From the NCBI GenBank assembly GCA_015491135.1, contig WFWK01000073.1:1-32330 (forward strand): a stretch of DNA of 32,330 bases. The letters run 5' to 3'. Each line of letters begins with the position of its first letter. Positions within the stretch are counted from its first letter, which is position 1. Under the pieces are notes generated by a model. The model searched no databases. It had not been told where the DNA came from and worked only from the letters and a program-made list of their open reading frames with translations. The DNA comes from Patescibacteria group bacterium. Its GTDB lineage: Bacteria; Patescibacteriota; Minisyncoccia; Phycocordibacterales; UBA2100. Shown here in pieces: positions 16,101 through 22,541 of this stretch. The position numbers were made by a program, and so were the translations under genes.

Positions 16101-16316
16101 CTCCGGTTTACCGAAAATAAACTTTGAAATATCCAAAGAAAACTTCTTGCCGGTGTAATCCTCTATTGGAGAAAATTCTTTAAAAATTTCTTTGACACCT
16201 TCTTCTATCAAAAGTTGAAAAGATTTTTTCTGCTCCCTGACCAAATCAGGAATTTCCACCAAAGGTGGACGCAGTTTTCCAAATTGCCTTTTGGATAAGG
16301 TTTGCTCTTTACTCAT
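13125..16316 (-). CDS. rpoB: DNA-directed RNA polymerase subunit beta
   Basis: The second large RNA polymerase subunit, 1063 residues. Recognisable blocks are the rifampicin-pocket region (QLSQFMDQNNILGELEHLR, then GPGGLTRERAGFEVRDVHPS), the GRLCPIQTPEGQNIGL motif, GDKLAGRHGNKGVIS and the C-terminal QPLGGKAQNGGQRVGEMEVW. The protein is shorter than the E. coli subunit because of missing lineage insertions. The gene has its own promoter about 130 nt upstream rather than following ribosomal proteins L10 and L7/L12, which are not in this window. A terminator-like hairpin lies in the leader. Confidence 0.98.
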   Translation of the reverse strand: MSKEQTLSKRQFGKLRPPLVEIPDLVREQKKSFQLLIEEGVKEIFKEFSPIEDYTGKKFSLDISKFIFGKPEFDEHYAKYKKLTYSIPLSVQATLHNKITGEKKTQEISLAEFPYMTKHGTFIINGVERVIVPQLARSYGVFFLSNTLKGKEYYTAKIIPSRGVWVEIDTDPDGAIYVSIDRKRKFPVTYLLKVFGLEDEKSILKAFKKEEELKFIKRTLEVDHAKDVKDAYLEIYRRLRDGDLATPENAKEFVDNLFTEERYDLSKVGRYHFNKRFSLSTDEKALQNTTLSIEDLIQIISYLVELSTSKEAQPDDIDHLGFRRVRYVGEMLKQQMRVGMSRMKRNIQDRMSTIDPDTTLPVQLLNPRPFAASILEFFSTNQLSQFMDQNNILGELEHLRTLSALGPGGLTRERAGFEVRDVHPSHYGRLCPIQTPEGQNIGLILRLTVHARVNEFGLIETPYAKVKNGKVTDEIVYLNAHEEEKYKITHAATQTDKNGKIVEDVVEVRYKGEPMFVSAKEVDLIEVDTRQAFSVATTMIPFLEHDDANRALMGSNMQKQATPCIIPEAPLVATGIEEEAARDSGRLVIAEHSGEVSYVDARRITIKDKQGKEHDYKLVNFARTNNMSVFHHRAVVNVGDKVKVGDVLADTSSSDKGQVALGQNVRVAFMSWSGANYEDAIIVSERLVKRSKFTSIHMEEFVCYVRDSKLGPEVTTHDIPNVSEAKLRNLDEDGIIRIGAEVGPGDILVGKVTPKGETQLTPEERLLRSIFGDKAKDVKDTSLRMPAGKKGRVVRVRVFSRENGDQLESGIIKRIHVEVAQLRNLSVGDKLAGRHGNKGVISKILPEEDMPFTKDGDPVDIILTPLGVPSRMNLGQILEMHLGLAAEMLGYQAIVPPFSGTTEEEIFDELEKAGFDRSGKADLFDGRTGEKFDQPIAIGNMYILKLHHMVEDKIHMRSIGPYSITTQQPLGGKAQNGGQRVGEMEVWAFLGYGAAYALRETLTIKSDDVLGRSAAFDAIIRGDRITQINTPATFNVLVRHLRGLALNVQLIKEKDLKRLSANN

Positions 16317-16334
16317 ATTGCAATAAATTACACA

Positions 16335-16361
16335 AAAAGAAAGCCAAAGTGGCTCTCTTTT
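16335..16361 (-). promoter_or_regulatory. Terminator-like hairpin in the rpoB leader
   Basis: On the minus strand a 12-bp stem with one U-G pair and a 3-nt loop ends in a run of T followed by GTG. It lies after the rpoB promoter and about 19 nt before the rpoB ATG, so any termination there would act as attenuation. Confidence 0.5.
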
Positions 16362-16444
16362 GACTTATAACTTATAAAAACTTGTAACAAACGCGTTTGT
16401 CTCTGCGAGCATCCGCAACTCAATCGGTTGCAAAAGACGCACGT

Positions 16445-16472
16445 ATTATACAAGCTCTTTTGCAAAAGTCAA
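16445..16472 (-). promoter_or_regulatory. Promoter of rpoBC
   Basis: TTGACT (16467-16472), 16 nt, perfect TATAAT (16445-16450). Transcription should start near 16438, giving a leader of roughly 120 nt, the longest in the window. Confidence 0.75.
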
Positions 16473-16516
16473 ACAAAAAGTCAAGTTTAAGGTGTGGATA
16501 AGTGTCAATAATTTGT

Positions 16517-17179
16517 TTAGTACTTGGAATTCTCTTTTCTCCATAACTCTATCTTTTTGTGATTCCCCGATTTTAAAACCTCCGGCACTTTATACTCTTT
16601 CCCCTTCCACTTGAGCGTCTCTGGGCGAGTATAAACTTTTGAAGATGCCACTCTTCGCTCTTCAATTGATAGATCGTCTCCCAACACTCCCGGGAGTCTT
16701 CTTGAGATTGCGTCCACCAAAACGGCTGCGGGTAATTCTCCTCCCGAGAGTACATAAGGGCCGATGGAAAATGGTTTGGCATTTAAAATCTCCGGAACCC
16801 GCGCATCTATTCCTTCATAACGCCCACAGAGCATAATCATATGAAAATTTTTAGAGTTTGTCGCTTTATCTGCGTACTCTTGAGCAATTTTGTTGTCAAA
16901 CTGTCTGCCTGAAGGAGTGAAAAATATAAATTCAACATTTCTTTTTCTGCCGGCTGCCGCCTGTGCCGCTTTTAAAAAAGACACCGGCTCCAGCACCATT
17001 CCCGGGCCTCCACCGTAAGGTATACTGTCAACTCTTCTGTGTGGATCATCGGTGTAGTCTCTGGGATTGTAAAAACTCACTGAGATTTTTTTGTTTTTTT
17101 GAGCTCTTCCCAAAATGGAAGATGATAAATATGCAGAAATACTCTCCGGGAAAAGCGTTATTATATGAAAGTTAAGCAT
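16517..17179 (-). CDS. trmD: tRNA (guanine-N1-)-methyltransferase TrmD
   Basis: Methylates G37 of tRNAs using S-adenosylmethionine and protects against frameshifting. The 220 residues carry the SPOUT trefoil-knot motifs: start MLNFHIITLFPE, then IPYGGGPGMVL, LCGRYEGIDARV and IGPYVLSGGELPA. In most bacteria the order is rpsP, khpA, rimM, trmD, rplS; here rimM and rplS are not found between or after these genes. The gene has its own leaderless promoter, so it is not strictly part of an rpsP operon. Confidence 0.96.
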   Translation of the reverse strand: MLNFHIITLFPESISAYLSSSILGRAQKNKKISVSFYNPRDYTDDPHRRVDSIPYGGGPGMVLEPVSFLKAAQAAAGRKRNVEFIFFTPSGRQFDNKIAQEYADKATNSKNFHMIMLCGRYEGIDARVPEILNAKPFSIGPYVLSGGELPAAVLVDAISRRLPGVLGDDLSIEERRVASSKVYTRPETLKWKGKEYKVPEVLKSGNHKKIELWRKENSKY

Positions 17180-17185
17180 GCTAAC

Positions 17186-17213
17186 ATATTAGCCGTTTAA
17201 GTTTAAAAATCAA
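17186..17213 (-). promoter_or_regulatory. Promoter of trmD, leaderless
   Basis: TTGATT (17208-17213), 16 nt, TAATAT (17186-17191), ending 6 nt before the ATG at 17179. Confidence 0.5.
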
Positions 17214-17242
17214 ACAAAAAACGCCCGGCGGGCGTTTTTTGT
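17214..17242. terminator. Terminator between khpA and trmD
   Basis: An 11-bp stem with six A-T pairs and a GC core (17216-17226 with 17230-17240), symmetrical and able to work on both strands. Confidence 0.85.
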
Positions 17243-17263
17243 GCAAACTCAAAACTTAAAGGA

Positions 17264-17617
17264 TTATGAATTCATTTCTTCTTTGATGTCATCAATTACA
17301 TTTTCAACTTCATCCATTGAAGTTTGCTCCTCTGCCGGTGCTTGTTGTGCTTGTTCATTTTGGTTTTGCGCTCCTTCCGGCTCGTTTATTTTAAGGTTTA
17401 CACGAGCGCCGTATTTTACACCGACAACGCGAAGCAAAGTGCGTATTGCCTTTGCGGTGTTACCTGAGCGTCCGATAACCTTACCCATGTCTTCACTGTT
17501 GACATCAAGGGTAAGAAGTACACCCATTTCATCAACTTTGCGAGTAATTTTGACATCCTCCGGATGATCAACTAACGCCTTAACGACGTACTCGAGAAAT
17601 TCTTGATCTTTCTCCAT
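17264..17617 (-). CDS. khpA: KH-domain RNA-binding protein KhpA
   Basis: A 117-residue protein. Residues 1-78 form a single KH domain with the GxxG loop in GKVIGRSGNTAKAIRTLL. In other bacteria KhpA pairs with KhpB (Jag/EloR) and binds many RNAs that affect cell elongation and division. The C-terminal 35 residues are an added tail rich in Gln and Glu (NQNEQAQQAPAEEQ) that is not part of the family core. It lies downstream of rpsP, as is usual, but the two are separated by a terminator. Confidence 0.92.
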   Translation of the reverse strand: MEKDQEFLEYVVKALVDHPEDVKITRKVDEMGVLLTLDVNSEDMGKVIGRSGNTAKAIRTLLRVVGVKYGARVNLKINEPEGAQNQNEQAQQAPAEEQTSMDEVENVIDDIKEEMNS

Positions 17618-17675
17618 AAATCTGTTTAACCGATAATGCGCAAATTATGACAGAAAAAAATTTTTTTGCAAGAGA

Positions 17676-17699
17676 AAAAGCTCCGGTTATGGAGCTTTT
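17676..17699 (-). terminator. Terminator of rpsP
   Basis: A 9-bp stem AAAAGCTCC/GGAGCTTTT (17676-17684 with 17691-17699). On the minus strand it ends in a T-rich run. Confidence 0.8.
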
Positions 17700-17720
17700 A
17701 TCTTTATTTTTACGGTTAAG

Positions 17721-18206
17721 TTACTCTTCTTTTTTGTCTTCGGCTTCAGTTTCAGGATTATCAGTGTTCTCTTCGGTTTTCTCTTCTTGAGTCTCTTCTT
17801 TGCTCTCAGTTTGCTCTTCAGATGCATTGTTTGCCGGTGATTCTTCTGTTGTTGCTTGTTCGCTTGTCTCACCTTCTGTTTCCGCTTTTTCAGGGCTCTC
17901 TTCACTTGCTTCTTGTTCACCCTCTTTCTGTATAGGAGTTTTTTTAGGCAAAACGTTTTTCGCTTTACCTTCAATAATATTGTTTTTTACCAGTAAATTG
18001 TAGACTGTATCTGTCGGTTGCGCCCCTTTTGACAGCCAGTATTTAATTTTATCCTCCAGCAGAACAACATTGTCGCTGTTTGGATCCCATGAACCCACAC
18101 GCTCTATATAATCTCCACTTTTGGGCGCTCTTGTGTGCTCTATAACGACAATACGAAAAGCCGATCGGTTTCTTCGCCCTATTCTTTGCAATCTGATTTT
18201 TAACAT
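17721..18206 (-). CDS. rpsP: 30S ribosomal protein S16 with long acidic tail
   Basis: Residues 1-85 are a standard S16: MLKIRLQRIGRRNRSAFRIV, then the SGDYIERVGSWDPN loop and WLSKGAQPTDTVYNLL. S16 binds 16S rRNA and helps assemble the 30S subunit. Residues 87-161 are an extra tail made almost wholly of Glu, Thr, Ser, Lys and Ala, strongly acidic and probably disordered, nearly doubling the protein. A lysine-rich reading frame on the same strand in this tail is an artefact of its codon repeats. Confidence 0.95.
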   Translation of the reverse strand: MLKIRLQRIGRRNRSAFRIVVIEHTRAPKSGDYIERVGSWDPNSDNVVLLEDKIKYWLSKGAQPTDTVYNLLVKNNIIEGKAKNVLPKKTPIQKEGEQEASEESPEKAETEGETSEQATTEESPANNASEEQTESKEETQEEKTEENTDNPETEAEDKKEE

Positions 18207-18213
18207 GACAAGT

Positions 18214-18241
18214 ACTCTAACAAATTTTTCAAAAAAAGCAA
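18214..18241 (-). promoter_or_regulatory. Candidate promoter of rpsP, leaderless
   Basis: TTGCTT (18236-18241), 16 nt, TAGAGT (18214-18219), ending 7 nt before the ATG at 18206. Confidence 0.4.
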
Positions 18242-18255
18242 TGCTTACTTGCGCC

Positions 18256-18284
18256 TGGACAAATATTTCAAAAATGGCTATTAT
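18256..18284 (+). promoter_or_regulatory. Promoter of the lyase gene, leaderless
   Basis: TGGACA (18256-18261), 17 nt, TATTAT (18279-18284), ending 6 nt before the ATG at 18291. Confidence 0.55.
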
Positions 18285-18290
18285 TCATTC

Positions 18291-19514
18291 ATGAACACAA
18301 CCCCAAAAAAAGTATGGCAAACCGACTCGTCACTGCACCCTAAAATAGAACAGTACACGGTTGGTTCGGACTACCTGCTTGATCAGACTTTAATCCCCTA
18401 TGATCTGCGCGCAAGCGCCGCCCATGCGCACATGCTCAAAGAAATGGGTATTTTGACCAACAAAGAACTCGAGACCTTACTCAAAGGATTACGCGAGATA
18501 GAAACACTGTGGAGGAAGGGTGAATTTTCCATCTCTCAATCTCAAGAGGATGGACACACGGCCATAGAACAGTATCTCACCGAGCACTACGGAGAGGTCG
18601 GCAAAAAACTGCACACCGCTCGTAGTCGCAACGACCAAGTGCTTGTCATGTTGCGCTTGTACATGAAAGAAGTTCTTACAAAAGCCATTGACCTCACCTC
18701 AAAAGTGCGCACCGTCTTTAAAGAGCGCGCCAAAAAAGACAACTCCCCCATGCCCGGGTTTACCCATATGCAAAAAGCGATGCCAACCACCACCAACATG
18801 TGGTTTTCATCGTATGCCGACGCATTTGCCGATACCCTTCCTCTTCTCAAAAGCACCCTGCGTATCATTGACCAAAACCCGCTCGGTTCCGCATCCGGTT
18901 TTGGTATTCGCAATCTCAAGCTAAAGCGCTCAGTTACCACCAATTACTTGGGCTTTGCAAAAACCCAGCAAAACCCCATGTACTGTGGTATGTCTCGTGG
19001 CTACTTTGAAGAGCTCACGCTCTCGGCCCTGTCTCCGGCCATGCTCCTTGCGGGAAAATTCGCAAGCGATATGCTGTTGTTTAGTATGGATGCGTTTGGG
19101 TTCTTTTCGTTATCGCAACAATTTACCACCGGTTCCTCTATTATGCCGCAGAAAAGAAACTACGATGTATACGAAATTATGCGCGGAAACGGCAGAGTGT
19201 TTGAAGCAAAACGTCGGGAAATCAGAGATATCATCGCATCACTCGGCAGTGGCTACCATCGCGATTTTCAATTGACAAAGAAACCTTTCCTTGAAGGGGT
19301 TGCTTTGTTTGAAGAGACGATGGGCATACTTGCTTTGACAATTCCGCGCATTAAAACTCATCATGAACGCTTGGCTCATGCCATGACGGACGATTTGTTT
19401 GTTACCGAGCAGGTATATGAACGAGTAAAGCGTGGGGAGAGTTTTCGCGATGCATACCGAGCGGTTAAAAAGCAATGGGAACAACAACGCAATGCACACA
19501 AAAAAGCGGAATAG
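18291..19514 (+). CDS. argH: Argininosuccinate lyase family enzyme
   Basis: A 407-residue member of the fumarase/aspartase superfamily closest to argininosuccinate lyase, which splits argininosuccinate into arginine and fumarate. Visible motifs are ARSRNDQV (110-117), GFTHMQKAMP with T158/H159, and the mobile catalytic loop GSSIMPQKRN (281-290) with the active serines. It is about 50 residues shorter than typical ArgH and reads KRNYD where KKNPD is usual; GYHRDFQLTK follows. No argG or other arginine gene lies nearby, and most small-genome Patescibacteria lack the pathway, so a different N-succinyl substrate is possible. ATG 18291 is chosen because it fits the promoter; the frame is open 14 codons upstream. 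Confidence 0.82.
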   Translation: MNTTPKKVWQTDSSLHPKIEQYTVGSDYLLDQTLIPYDLRASAAHAHMLKEMGILTNKELETLLKGLREIETLWRKGEFSISQSQEDGHTAIEQYLTEHYGEVGKKLHTARSRNDQVLVMLRLYMKEVLTKAIDLTSKVRTVFKERAKKDNSPMPGFTHMQKAMPTTTNMWFSSYADAFADTLPLLKSTLRIIDQNPLGSASGFGIRNLKLKRSVTTNYLGFAKTQQNPMYCGMSRGYFEELTLSALSPAMLLAGKFASDMLLFSMDAFGFFSLSQQFTTGSSIMPQKRNYDVYEIMRGNGRVFEAKRREIRDIIASLGSGYHRDFQLTKKPFLEGVALFEETMGILALTIPRIKTHHERLAHAMTDDLFVTEQVYERVKRGESFRDAYRAVKKQWEQQRNAHKKAE

Positions 19515-19569
19515 TGCTTGCAAAGAAATTTGTGAGCACTACCCCGCTCTTTTGAACAGGAGGAGTATC

Positions 19570-19749
19570 ATGTGCACAATCATGCTCACAAGGCGCCAAC
19601 TCACGGAGTTGAAAACCAAAGGAGAGATAAGCATAATCTCAAAAGAAGGCAAAAAAGTATTACTGTGTTACAAAAACACACCTGAGACACAAGAAGAGGT
19701 GAAAGAAAAAATACGAGATACGGATGGTCATCTCATTTATACCTCGTAA
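19570..19749 (+). CDS. Hypothetical 59-residue protein
   Basis: Not recognised. The protein begins MCTIMLTRRQLTELKTKGEI and includes a lysine-rich middle with two short strands (ISIISKEGKKVLLCYKN) and an acidic helix (PETQEEVKEKIRD). The start is set by a very strong Shine-Dalgarno, AGGAGG, 6 nt before the ATG. It lies 55 bp after the lyase stop and is followed by a terminator, so the two may form one transcript. The frame is open upstream inside the lyase gene, but that part is a shadow. Confidence 0.6.
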   Translation: MCTIMLTRRQLTELKTKGEISIISKEGKKVLLCYKNTPETQEEVKEKIRDTDGHLIYTS

Positions 19750-19754
19750 AACTG

Positions 19755-19786
19755 CGGTGCCATCACTTGATGGCACCGTATTTTTC
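19755..19786 (+). terminator. Terminator after the 59-residue gene
   Basis: A perfect 10-bp stem CGGTGCCATC/GATGGCACCG (19755-19764 with 19769-19778), then TATTTTT. Confidence 0.88.
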
Positions 19787-19803
19787 TTGTAACCTACTAT
19801 CAA

Positions 19804-20535
19804 ATGCAGTCACACAATAAATTAATTTTTGGCATATTGGGGGGCATGGGACCGCTCGCCAGTGCCTATACTTATCTTCGTCTTGTTGAAAAAGCGCAAA
19901 AAGAGTACGGGGCGGTACAAGATACCGACTACCCGCACCTTCTCATCAACTCTATCGCGCTTGATGCATTTGATGAGACGGGAATACGCGACAGCGAAAC
20001 GGTGCACATGCAACTAAAAACGGAACTTGATCGTCTCGCCGATGCCGGTTGCAACAATATAATCATGGCATGCAATACGGTGCATGTGTTGTATGAAAAA
20101 TTGCGCGATCACCTCGCCGATAAAAGTACACTCATAAACCTACCTAATGAAGTGGCAAAACGTATAGTTAAACACTCGTTAACACATGTCGGCATACTCT
20201 CGTCGGAAACAACCAGATCGTCGCAACTTTACCAGCACGCCCTGGAAAAACATAATATTATCGCGCACGCCGTCACCGAAGCCGAACAGCAAGAACTTAA
20301 TAAAATTATTATGCATGTTATGGGCGGAAACCACACCACCGCCGACACCGACACCCTGGGTCGCATTGCTCGCAATCTCATCAAACGACATGGGGTTGAA
20401 GGTATCGTGGTCGCCTGCACTGAATTACCCATTCCCTTCCCTACTTCCTTTGAGGTTCCGATTTTTGACACTATCGCCACTATCGCAGATGTTATTCTGG
20501 AAAAACACTACAGCACGACCAATTCAACATCTTAA
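19804..20535 (+). CDS. Aspartate/glutamate racemase family protein
   Basis: A 243-residue PLP-independent racemase. The start LIFGILGGMGPLAS is typical of the aspartate racemase group. The two catalytic cysteines are present: C90 in MACNTVH and C205 in VVACTELP. Such enzymes interconvert L- and D-Asp or D-Glu by two-base chemistry. D-Glu for peptidoglycan is one possible product, but the GGMGP start fits the broader Asp/Glu/hydantoin racemase family, so the substrate is open. No clear Shine-Dalgarno or -10 box precedes the ATG. Confidence 0.88.
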   Translation: MQSHNKLIFGILGGMGPLASAYTYLRLVEKAQKEYGAVQDTDYPHLLINSIALDAFDETGIRDSETVHMQLKTELDRLADAGCNNIIMACNTVHVLYEKLRDHLADKSTLINLPNEVAKRIVKHSLTHVGILSSETTRSSQLYQHALEKHNIIAHAVTEAEQQELNKIIMHVMGGNHTTADTDTLGRIARNLIKRHGVEGIVVACTELPIPFPTSFEVPIFDTIATIADVILEKHYSTTNSTS

Positions 20536-20549
20536 ATATAATTTAATGT

Positions 20550-20578
20550 TTGACGTGTTTATTTTTTTCTGTAAAAAT
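20550..20578 (+). promoter_or_regulatory. Candidate promoter of the 186-residue unknown gene
   Basis: TTGACG (20550-20555), 16 nt, TAAAAA at 20572-20577 (or AAAAAT one base later). A leader of about 30 nt with GGAGG (20604-20608) follows. Confidence 0.45.
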
Positions 20579-20615
20579 ACCGAGGGAACAACAAACTGAT
20601 TACGGAGGACAATCA

Positions 20616-21176
20616 ATGCGTATCATCGAGGCAGGTCACTACTATCTGGCACACGGGCCCACTCGCTGGTCGAAAATGGGAGTTACCATTCTGTCACATA
20701 TGCAACAACCGGGAGATGTTACACTGCTTTTTGTGGATGATATTCACACAGCAGATGAAGTACCACCTTCCGAAAAAAATGAACCGGTAATTCCTCATCT
20801 TGCCTACCAGCCGGATTTTATTTTATATGAATCAGCATTTCGTCAGGCTTCATACAATATTATCGATAACCTAAAGAGATTGCCTAAAAGAATACGCGCT
20901 CGGCAAAACAAACAATCGGGTCGATGGTTCTGTGGCAATGTGCCACTTACCACTAGTTCGGGAGATCCTACGTGTACACTTTATGATGTCGCCTTGACGC
21001 TTTGGAAAAGCGAACAAGCAAAAACCGTTATCAATATTTTGCCAGAGCATTACCGATCACAACAGTTACAAGTAATTTCGGTACTTAAAAAACTTGGGGT
21101 ACCGATTATTATGGAAATACGACTTTTCAATAACATTGGAAAAGTAACCGAGATTATAAAACAGTCCTTTGTGTAA
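20616..21176 (+). CDS. Unknown 186-residue protein
   Basis: No family recognised. The ATG at 20616 has GGAGG 7 nt upstream. The sequence looks like a soluble alpha/beta protein: short hydrophobic strands (VTLLFVDDIHTAD, PDFILYES, TVINILPEHY, VPIIMEIRLF) alternate with helices, as in Rossmann-like folds. His/Tyr-rich residues near the start (AGHYYLAHG) and the acidic VDDIH could be a site, but nothing proves catalysis. It lies between the racemase and the AstE-like hydrolase on the same strand with its own terminator, so a link to acidic amino acid metabolism is only by position. Confidence 0.7.
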   Translation: MRIIEAGHYYLAHGPTRWSKMGVTILSHMQQPGDVTLLFVDDIHTADEVPPSEKNEPVIPHLAYQPDFILYESAFRQASYNIIDNLKRLPKRIRARQNKQSGRWFCGNVPLTTSSGDPTCTLYDVALTLWKSEQAKTVINILPEHYRSQQLQVISVLKKLGVPIIMEIRLFNNIGKVTEIIKQSFV

Positions 21177-21182
21177 TAATTG

Positions 21183-21211
21183 ACCCTCGTCTTTCATAAG
21201 ACGAGGGTTTT
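21183..21211 (+). terminator. Terminator of the 186-residue unknown gene
   Basis: A perfect 11-bp stem ACCCTCGTCTT/AAGACGAGGGT (21183-21193 with 21198-21208) followed by TTT. Confidence 0.88.
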
Positions 21212-21302
21212 ATAAAACCATATACTTGCCGGCTGTAAAGTTCCATTACAACAAATATACAATACAATGCATGTCGGGTTAACTTCACAAGGGAGAAAAG
21301 TC

Positions 21303-22394
21303 ATGAAAACATACCTCTATCGTTTCCCTAGCGCCACCTATCCCAGAGAGGTGCACACCAACCTTCCCTCCTCATCCAATATCGCCTCGTTTCGTGAGAT
21401 GGCACATGGATGCTTTTGGGTACGACGAAGAAGGGTATCCTCTGAGCGTTTATTGGTTGTCAGCGGCGGTATGCATGGTGACGAAAAAGCCGGTATCTTT
21501 ATTGTTGAGACTTTGCTCAACAAGCTTACCGAAGGTGTGATCAACCTTCATACAGATACCCTGCTATTGTTCGGCAACATAGAAGCGGCTTTTGCGCAAG
21601 ATGGCAAAGGAGTACGAGCACTTAAAGAGAATGGGTGTGGACATTTTAACAACCTGAACCGGTGTTTCGGCACCCCGTTTTCAAACCCAAAGTGCTATGC
21701 GCAAAAACGAGCCAACGAGATTATGCATGTGCTTGAAGAAGTAGCACCTAAGTATAAGCGCATTGATGCTATTGATGTGCATCAGAGCTTTGCGGTGCCA
21801 CTTGTTGAGGAGGTAAGGGATAATTGTCATAACCGCACGGAATACACCTACGCCATGGCATATCCGGGAGTACATCCCGAACATGAAGTGCTCAATTGGT
21901 TCTACCAAGAATACAGTGATATCGTAGCGGGAGTGGTGCTGTATCCGCCCGGCACTTATCCCACATTTGCCGGCTACATGGCGGCAACCTTCGGTGCTTA
22001 TGCAGCGACTTTTGAACAAGGTACTATTGGCTACCTTGATGAGGTTACATATACACCGCAGTTGCTTGCCAACCTTGAACGAAAATTAAGTGGCCGGTTT
22101 ATTATTGATAAACCGCTCGGGTTTGATGTGTGGGAAAAACGCCAAGATATTATCAAGGAACATACCGATTTTACCTTCCTTGATATAAACGGCAACCCAA
22201 CTCACACACCACCTCGCGACTTCGTCGCTTTTCCCCAGCAAGCGTACGCAAAACAAGGCGGTGTGCTTATCTACCGCGAAGGCAGAGAAAGACTTCTCTT
22301 TGCCAATCCCGACGTTCCCGTCGGAGACCGTACCGCCTGTGTTATCGCACGCAAAAAAGAAAACGGTGGCATCGCGCTACCGCCCTGTTATTAA
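21303..22394 (+). CDS. Succinylglutamate desuccinylase/aspartoacylase family hydrolase
   Basis: A 363-residue zinc-dependent deacylase. GGMHGDEKAG supplies H58 and E61, and IDVHQS supplies H160, together the zinc site. GNIEAAF and NNLNRCFG (116-123) match the substrate-binding GN.A..R and LNR motifs, and E238 in TFEQG is the likely catalytic glutamate. The C-terminal beta domain ends RLLFANPDVPVGDRTA, as in AstE. The family removes an acyl group from N-acyl Glu or Asp. The Shine-Dalgarno GGGAG lies 7 nt before the ATG. With the lyase and racemase it makes a set aimed at acidic amino acids or their N-acyl forms; the true substrate is inferred. Confidence 0.85.
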   Translation: MKTYLYRFPSATYPREVHTNLPSSSNIASFREMAHGCFWVRRRRVSSERLLVVSGGMHGDEKAGIFIVETLLNKLTEGVINLHTDTLLLFGNIEAAFAQDGKGVRALKENGCGHFNNLNRCFGTPFSNPKCYAQKRANEIMHVLEEVAPKYKRIDAIDVHQSFAVPLVEEVRDNCHNRTEYTYAMAYPGVHPEHEVLNWFYQEYSDIVAGVVLYPPGTYPTFAGYMAATFGAYAATFEQGTIGYLDEVTYTPQLLANLERKLSGRFIIDKPLGFDVWEKRQDIIKEHTDFTFLDINGNPTHTPPRDFVAFPQQAYAKQGGVLIYREGRERLLFANPDVPVGDRTACVIARKKENGGIALPPCY

Positions 22395-22399
22395 CTTAT

Positions 22400-22424
22400 G
22401 CCCCGCCAATAGGCGGGGCTTTTT
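22400..22424 (+). terminator. Terminator of the AstE-like gene
   Basis: An 8-bp stem GCCCCGCC/GGCGGGGC (22400-22407 with 22412-22419) followed by five T. Confidence 0.88.
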
Positions 22425-22507
22425 CAAGCATCTATTACAATACTCGCGGTTTTCATATCAAAGCTCTTAATGTATATATTTACGTATTGCTTTTGCTTAT
22501 GATGAAT

Positions 22508-22535
22508 TTGCAAAGCGTCAAAAAAAGAGCATACT
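22508..22535 (+). promoter_or_regulatory. Promoter of rnr, leaderless
   Basis: TTGCAA (22508-22513), 16 nt, CATACT (22530-22535), ending 6 nt before the ATG at 22542. Confidence 0.55.
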
Positions 22536-22541
22536 TACTAA

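Noticed and set aside
17687..17974. Lysine-rich 95-residue frame on the minus strand
   Set aside because: It overlaps the acidic tail of S16 in another frame; its composition follows from the GAA/GAG-rich repeats of that tail.
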